The notes beneath the pieces are model-generated. The model was not told where the DNA came from. It ran no database searches and saw only the letters and a program-made list of their open reading frames with translations. Shown here in pieces: positions 50,941 to 51,859 of a DNA stretch of 51,859 nucleotides. The stretch's first letter is position 1. Every line of letters begins with the position of its first letter. Made by a program: the position numbers and the translations under genes. The stretch comes from DAISIL01 sp036822015 (GTDB taxonomy: Bacteria; Bacteroidota; Bacteroidia; Cytophagales; Bernardetiaceae). The DNA lies in the NCBI GenBank assembly GCA_036822015.1, contig DAISIL010000019.1:1-51859 (forward strand), given 5' to 3'.

Positions 50941-50948
50941 CAAAGATA
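50941..50948 (-). promoter_or_regulatory. -7 box for the large secreted protein gene
   Basis: TATCTTTG on the minus strand, 23 bases before the start codon at 50917. It lies between this gene and the REP palindrome at 50975-51011. Confidence 0.55.
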
Positions 50949-50974
50949 AAAAAATGTAGGCTTTAAACCTTGCT

Positions 50975-51011
50975 ACACCCTAAGGGTCTTTGAGACCCTT
51001 AGGGTGTCCCC
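50975..51011. repeat. REP-like palindrome, copy 1
   Basis: A 15-base arm ACACCCTAAGGGTCT, loop TTG and the exact complementary arm (50993-51007), followed by CCCC. It is identical over all 37 bases to the copy at 51823-51859 and in the same orientation, as judged by the CCCC. It can also act as a transcription terminator between the transposase and the secreted-protein gene, although no T-run follows. Confidence 0.9.
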
Positions 51012-51081
51012 GCAGCATGTCCTCTCTGGCATCCATCGCGCTTTGTCTGGCTTTAGCGCAAAAATGAAATATAAAATTTTC

Positions 51082-51094
51082 ACACCCTAAGGGT
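51082..51094. repeat. Half REP-like sequence
   Basis: ACACCCTAAGGGT matches the first 13 bases of the left arm of the full repeats, with no matching second arm. It lies nine bases downstream of the transposase stop codon (51103) and may be a remnant or a recognition site. Confidence 0.65.
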
Positions 51095-51102
51095 TTCGGT
51101 TC

Positions 51103-51753
51103 CTAAAAAAAATCTTCCATCTCCAAAGCTAAACTCGTATCAACGGGTACGTGCTTGTGATAATCTATAAAACAACGCTGGCCTCCAAACTCGTCCATCA
51201 CCTGTTCACGCTTCAATCGGCTGTGTTTGCTGCTCAAATACGAATGATAAGAGGTATGTGGCCAATCGCCCATATCTCTAACAATGCCATGATGTACAGC
51301 GTTTTTATGAATGTAATGTACCGCACGACGGAAGTAGTTAGGCGTTGTTATTTCTTTCCTGCCAAAACTCTGCACAAAAAGCGCCCCTCGCCGATCTTCC
51401 TGCTTACTAATTGCTTTGGCATAAGCACTCTGAAAAGACCCCACTTTATGTGCCAATTTATCCGACAGTCTCATCTTCGACTGGTTTAAGTGCAGCAGTG
51501 GCTGCTCCAACTCGGAAAGTTGTCGGACTTTGACTAAAAAATGAAAATGATTGGGCAGTAAGCAATAACAATAAGTTTCAAAAATGCCATGTAGATGCTC
51601 GGCATATTTTTGCAAAAAATAGGTGTAATTTCGCTCTTGAAAAAACAGATTATCATTTCCCACTGCGTGATGGTAGTAATGATAAATTTTTTCGGGTTCA
51701 AGCGGTACTCTGTTGTTTCCCATAACCGTGCTAAGGTTTATTTTCAGGGGCAT
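51103..51753 (-). CDS. REP-associated tyrosine transposase (RAYT, Y1/TnpA_REP family)
   Basis: A 216-residue HUH single-strand DNA nuclease related to IS200/IS605 TnpA. YHYYHHAVGND, LPNHFHFLVKV (the HUH pair His69 and His71), SFQSAYAKAISK (candidate catalytic Tyr111), RRGALFVQSFGRK and YFRRAVHYIHKNAVHHGIV follow the RAYT pattern. These single-copy domesticated transposases act on REP palindromes, which fits the identical palindromes on both sides. The start may be 51753 or the ATG at 51723 (MGNNRVPLEPEKIYH). No accessory TnpB gene is present. The N-terminus is basic enough for DNA binding. Confidence 0.9.
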   Translation of the reverse strand: MPLKINLSTVMGNNRVPLEPEKIYHYYHHAVGNDNLFFQERNYTYFLQKYAEHLHGIFETYCYCLLPNHFHFLVKVRQLSELEQPLLHLNQSKMRLSDKLAHKVGSFQSAYAKAISKQEDRRGALFVQSFGRKEITTPNYFRRAVHYIHKNAVHHGIVRDMGDWPHTSYHSYLSSKHSRLKREQVMDEFGGQRCFIDYHKHVPVDTSLALEMEDFF

Positions 51754-51822
51754 TTTAAGGGATGTTGCAAAATAAGACTTTTTAGCACCTTGTCCAGTAT
51801 CCGTGAATTTTTTATCTTTTTT

Positions 51823-51859
51823 ACACCCTAAGGGTCTTTGAGACCCTTAGGGTGTCCCC
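51823..51859. repeat. REP-like palindrome, copy 2 (at the window end)
   Basis: Same 37 bases as copy 1: arms at 51823-51837 and 51841-51855 with loop TTG, then CCCC. On the transposase's strand it lies about 70 bases upstream of the start codon. The sequence ends exactly where the shared repeat ends. Confidence 0.9.

Noticed and set aside
50975..51859. CRISPR-like repeats
   Set aside because: Only two full copies, about 850 bases apart with a transposase gene between; no regular short spacers and no cas genes.

Overview
The window is a gene-dense piece of a chromosome from a member of the Bacteroidota, probably a Cytophagales- or Saprospirales-like gliding or filamentous bacterium. The main evidence is the gene content: DUF4290, DUF3822, DUF5683 and BT_3928-type proteins, a bacterial PcrB-type prenylglyceryl phosphate synthase, and a large secreted protein with a gliding-motility-associated C-terminal (type IX secretion, type B) domain. 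Many genes are also preceded by the Bacteroidota -7 element TAnnTTTG, usually TATCTTTG, with no visible Shine-Dalgarno sequence. I cannot name the genus. No rRNA, tRNA or CRISPR array is visible, and no gene-free stretch reaches 300 bases.

Layout. 1-6.7 kb: pcrB, a HiPIP-like lipoprotein, a CoA-binding protein, uridine kinase coupled to a TrkA/KtrA-type protein, a lipoprotein and a FemAB/GNAT-like protein, then DUF4290, a TIGR01777 epimerase and a GNAT enzyme. 6.7-14.9 kb: recJ, a 1447-residue exported TPR-CHAT protein (putative caspase-like peptidase), heptose-7-phosphate kinase and nadC (broken by an assembly gap). 15-22.6 kb: a lipoprotein prolyl oligopeptidase coupled to an orphan UrtA-like binding protein, prmA, an amidohydrolase lipoprotein, a polytopic membrane protein and a small secreted protein. 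22.6-30.6 kb: a forward run of a YggS-type PLP protein, a hypothetical protein, ruvA, rseP, a DUF3299-like protein, an amine oxidase, a radical SAM/SPASM protein and an NFACT (RqcH-like) protein. 30.2-37.2 kb: a mostly reverse run of coaD, DUF3822, a pilin-like protein, pdhB, a SiaB-like kinase, a hypothetical protein, msrA, ilvE and murQ. 37.2-44 kb: a winged-helix regulator, glutamate dehydrogenase (second assembly gap plus an in-frame stop), a small lipoprotein, trmD, an FtsX-like permease with a small partner, a PsbP-like secreted protein, a small OB-like protein and a membrane-anchored subtilisin, ending in a strong hairpin terminator. 44-51.9 kb: sbcD, a DoxX-like protein and DUF5683 (translationally coupled), folK, the 1128-residue repeat-rich secreted protein, and a REP-associated tyrosine transposase (RAYT) between two identical 37-base palindromic repeats.

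Most of the window is housekeeping: cofactor synthesis (coaD, nadC, folK), DNA repair (recJ, ruvA, sbcD), tRNA and ribosome modification (trmD, prmA, NFACT), envelope proteolysis (rseP, S9, S8) and amino-acid metabolism. The genes are tightly packed. Several convergent pairs overlap at their 3' ends, and many starts lie only a few bases after a -7 box, suggesting leaderless or near-leaderless transcripts.

The less ordinary parts are the RAYT/REP unit at the right edge, the CHAT-TPR protein, the subtilisin fused to a membrane domain, and the Cys-paired repeat protein. Two places where the sequence itself is suspect, in nadC and gdhA, need care.
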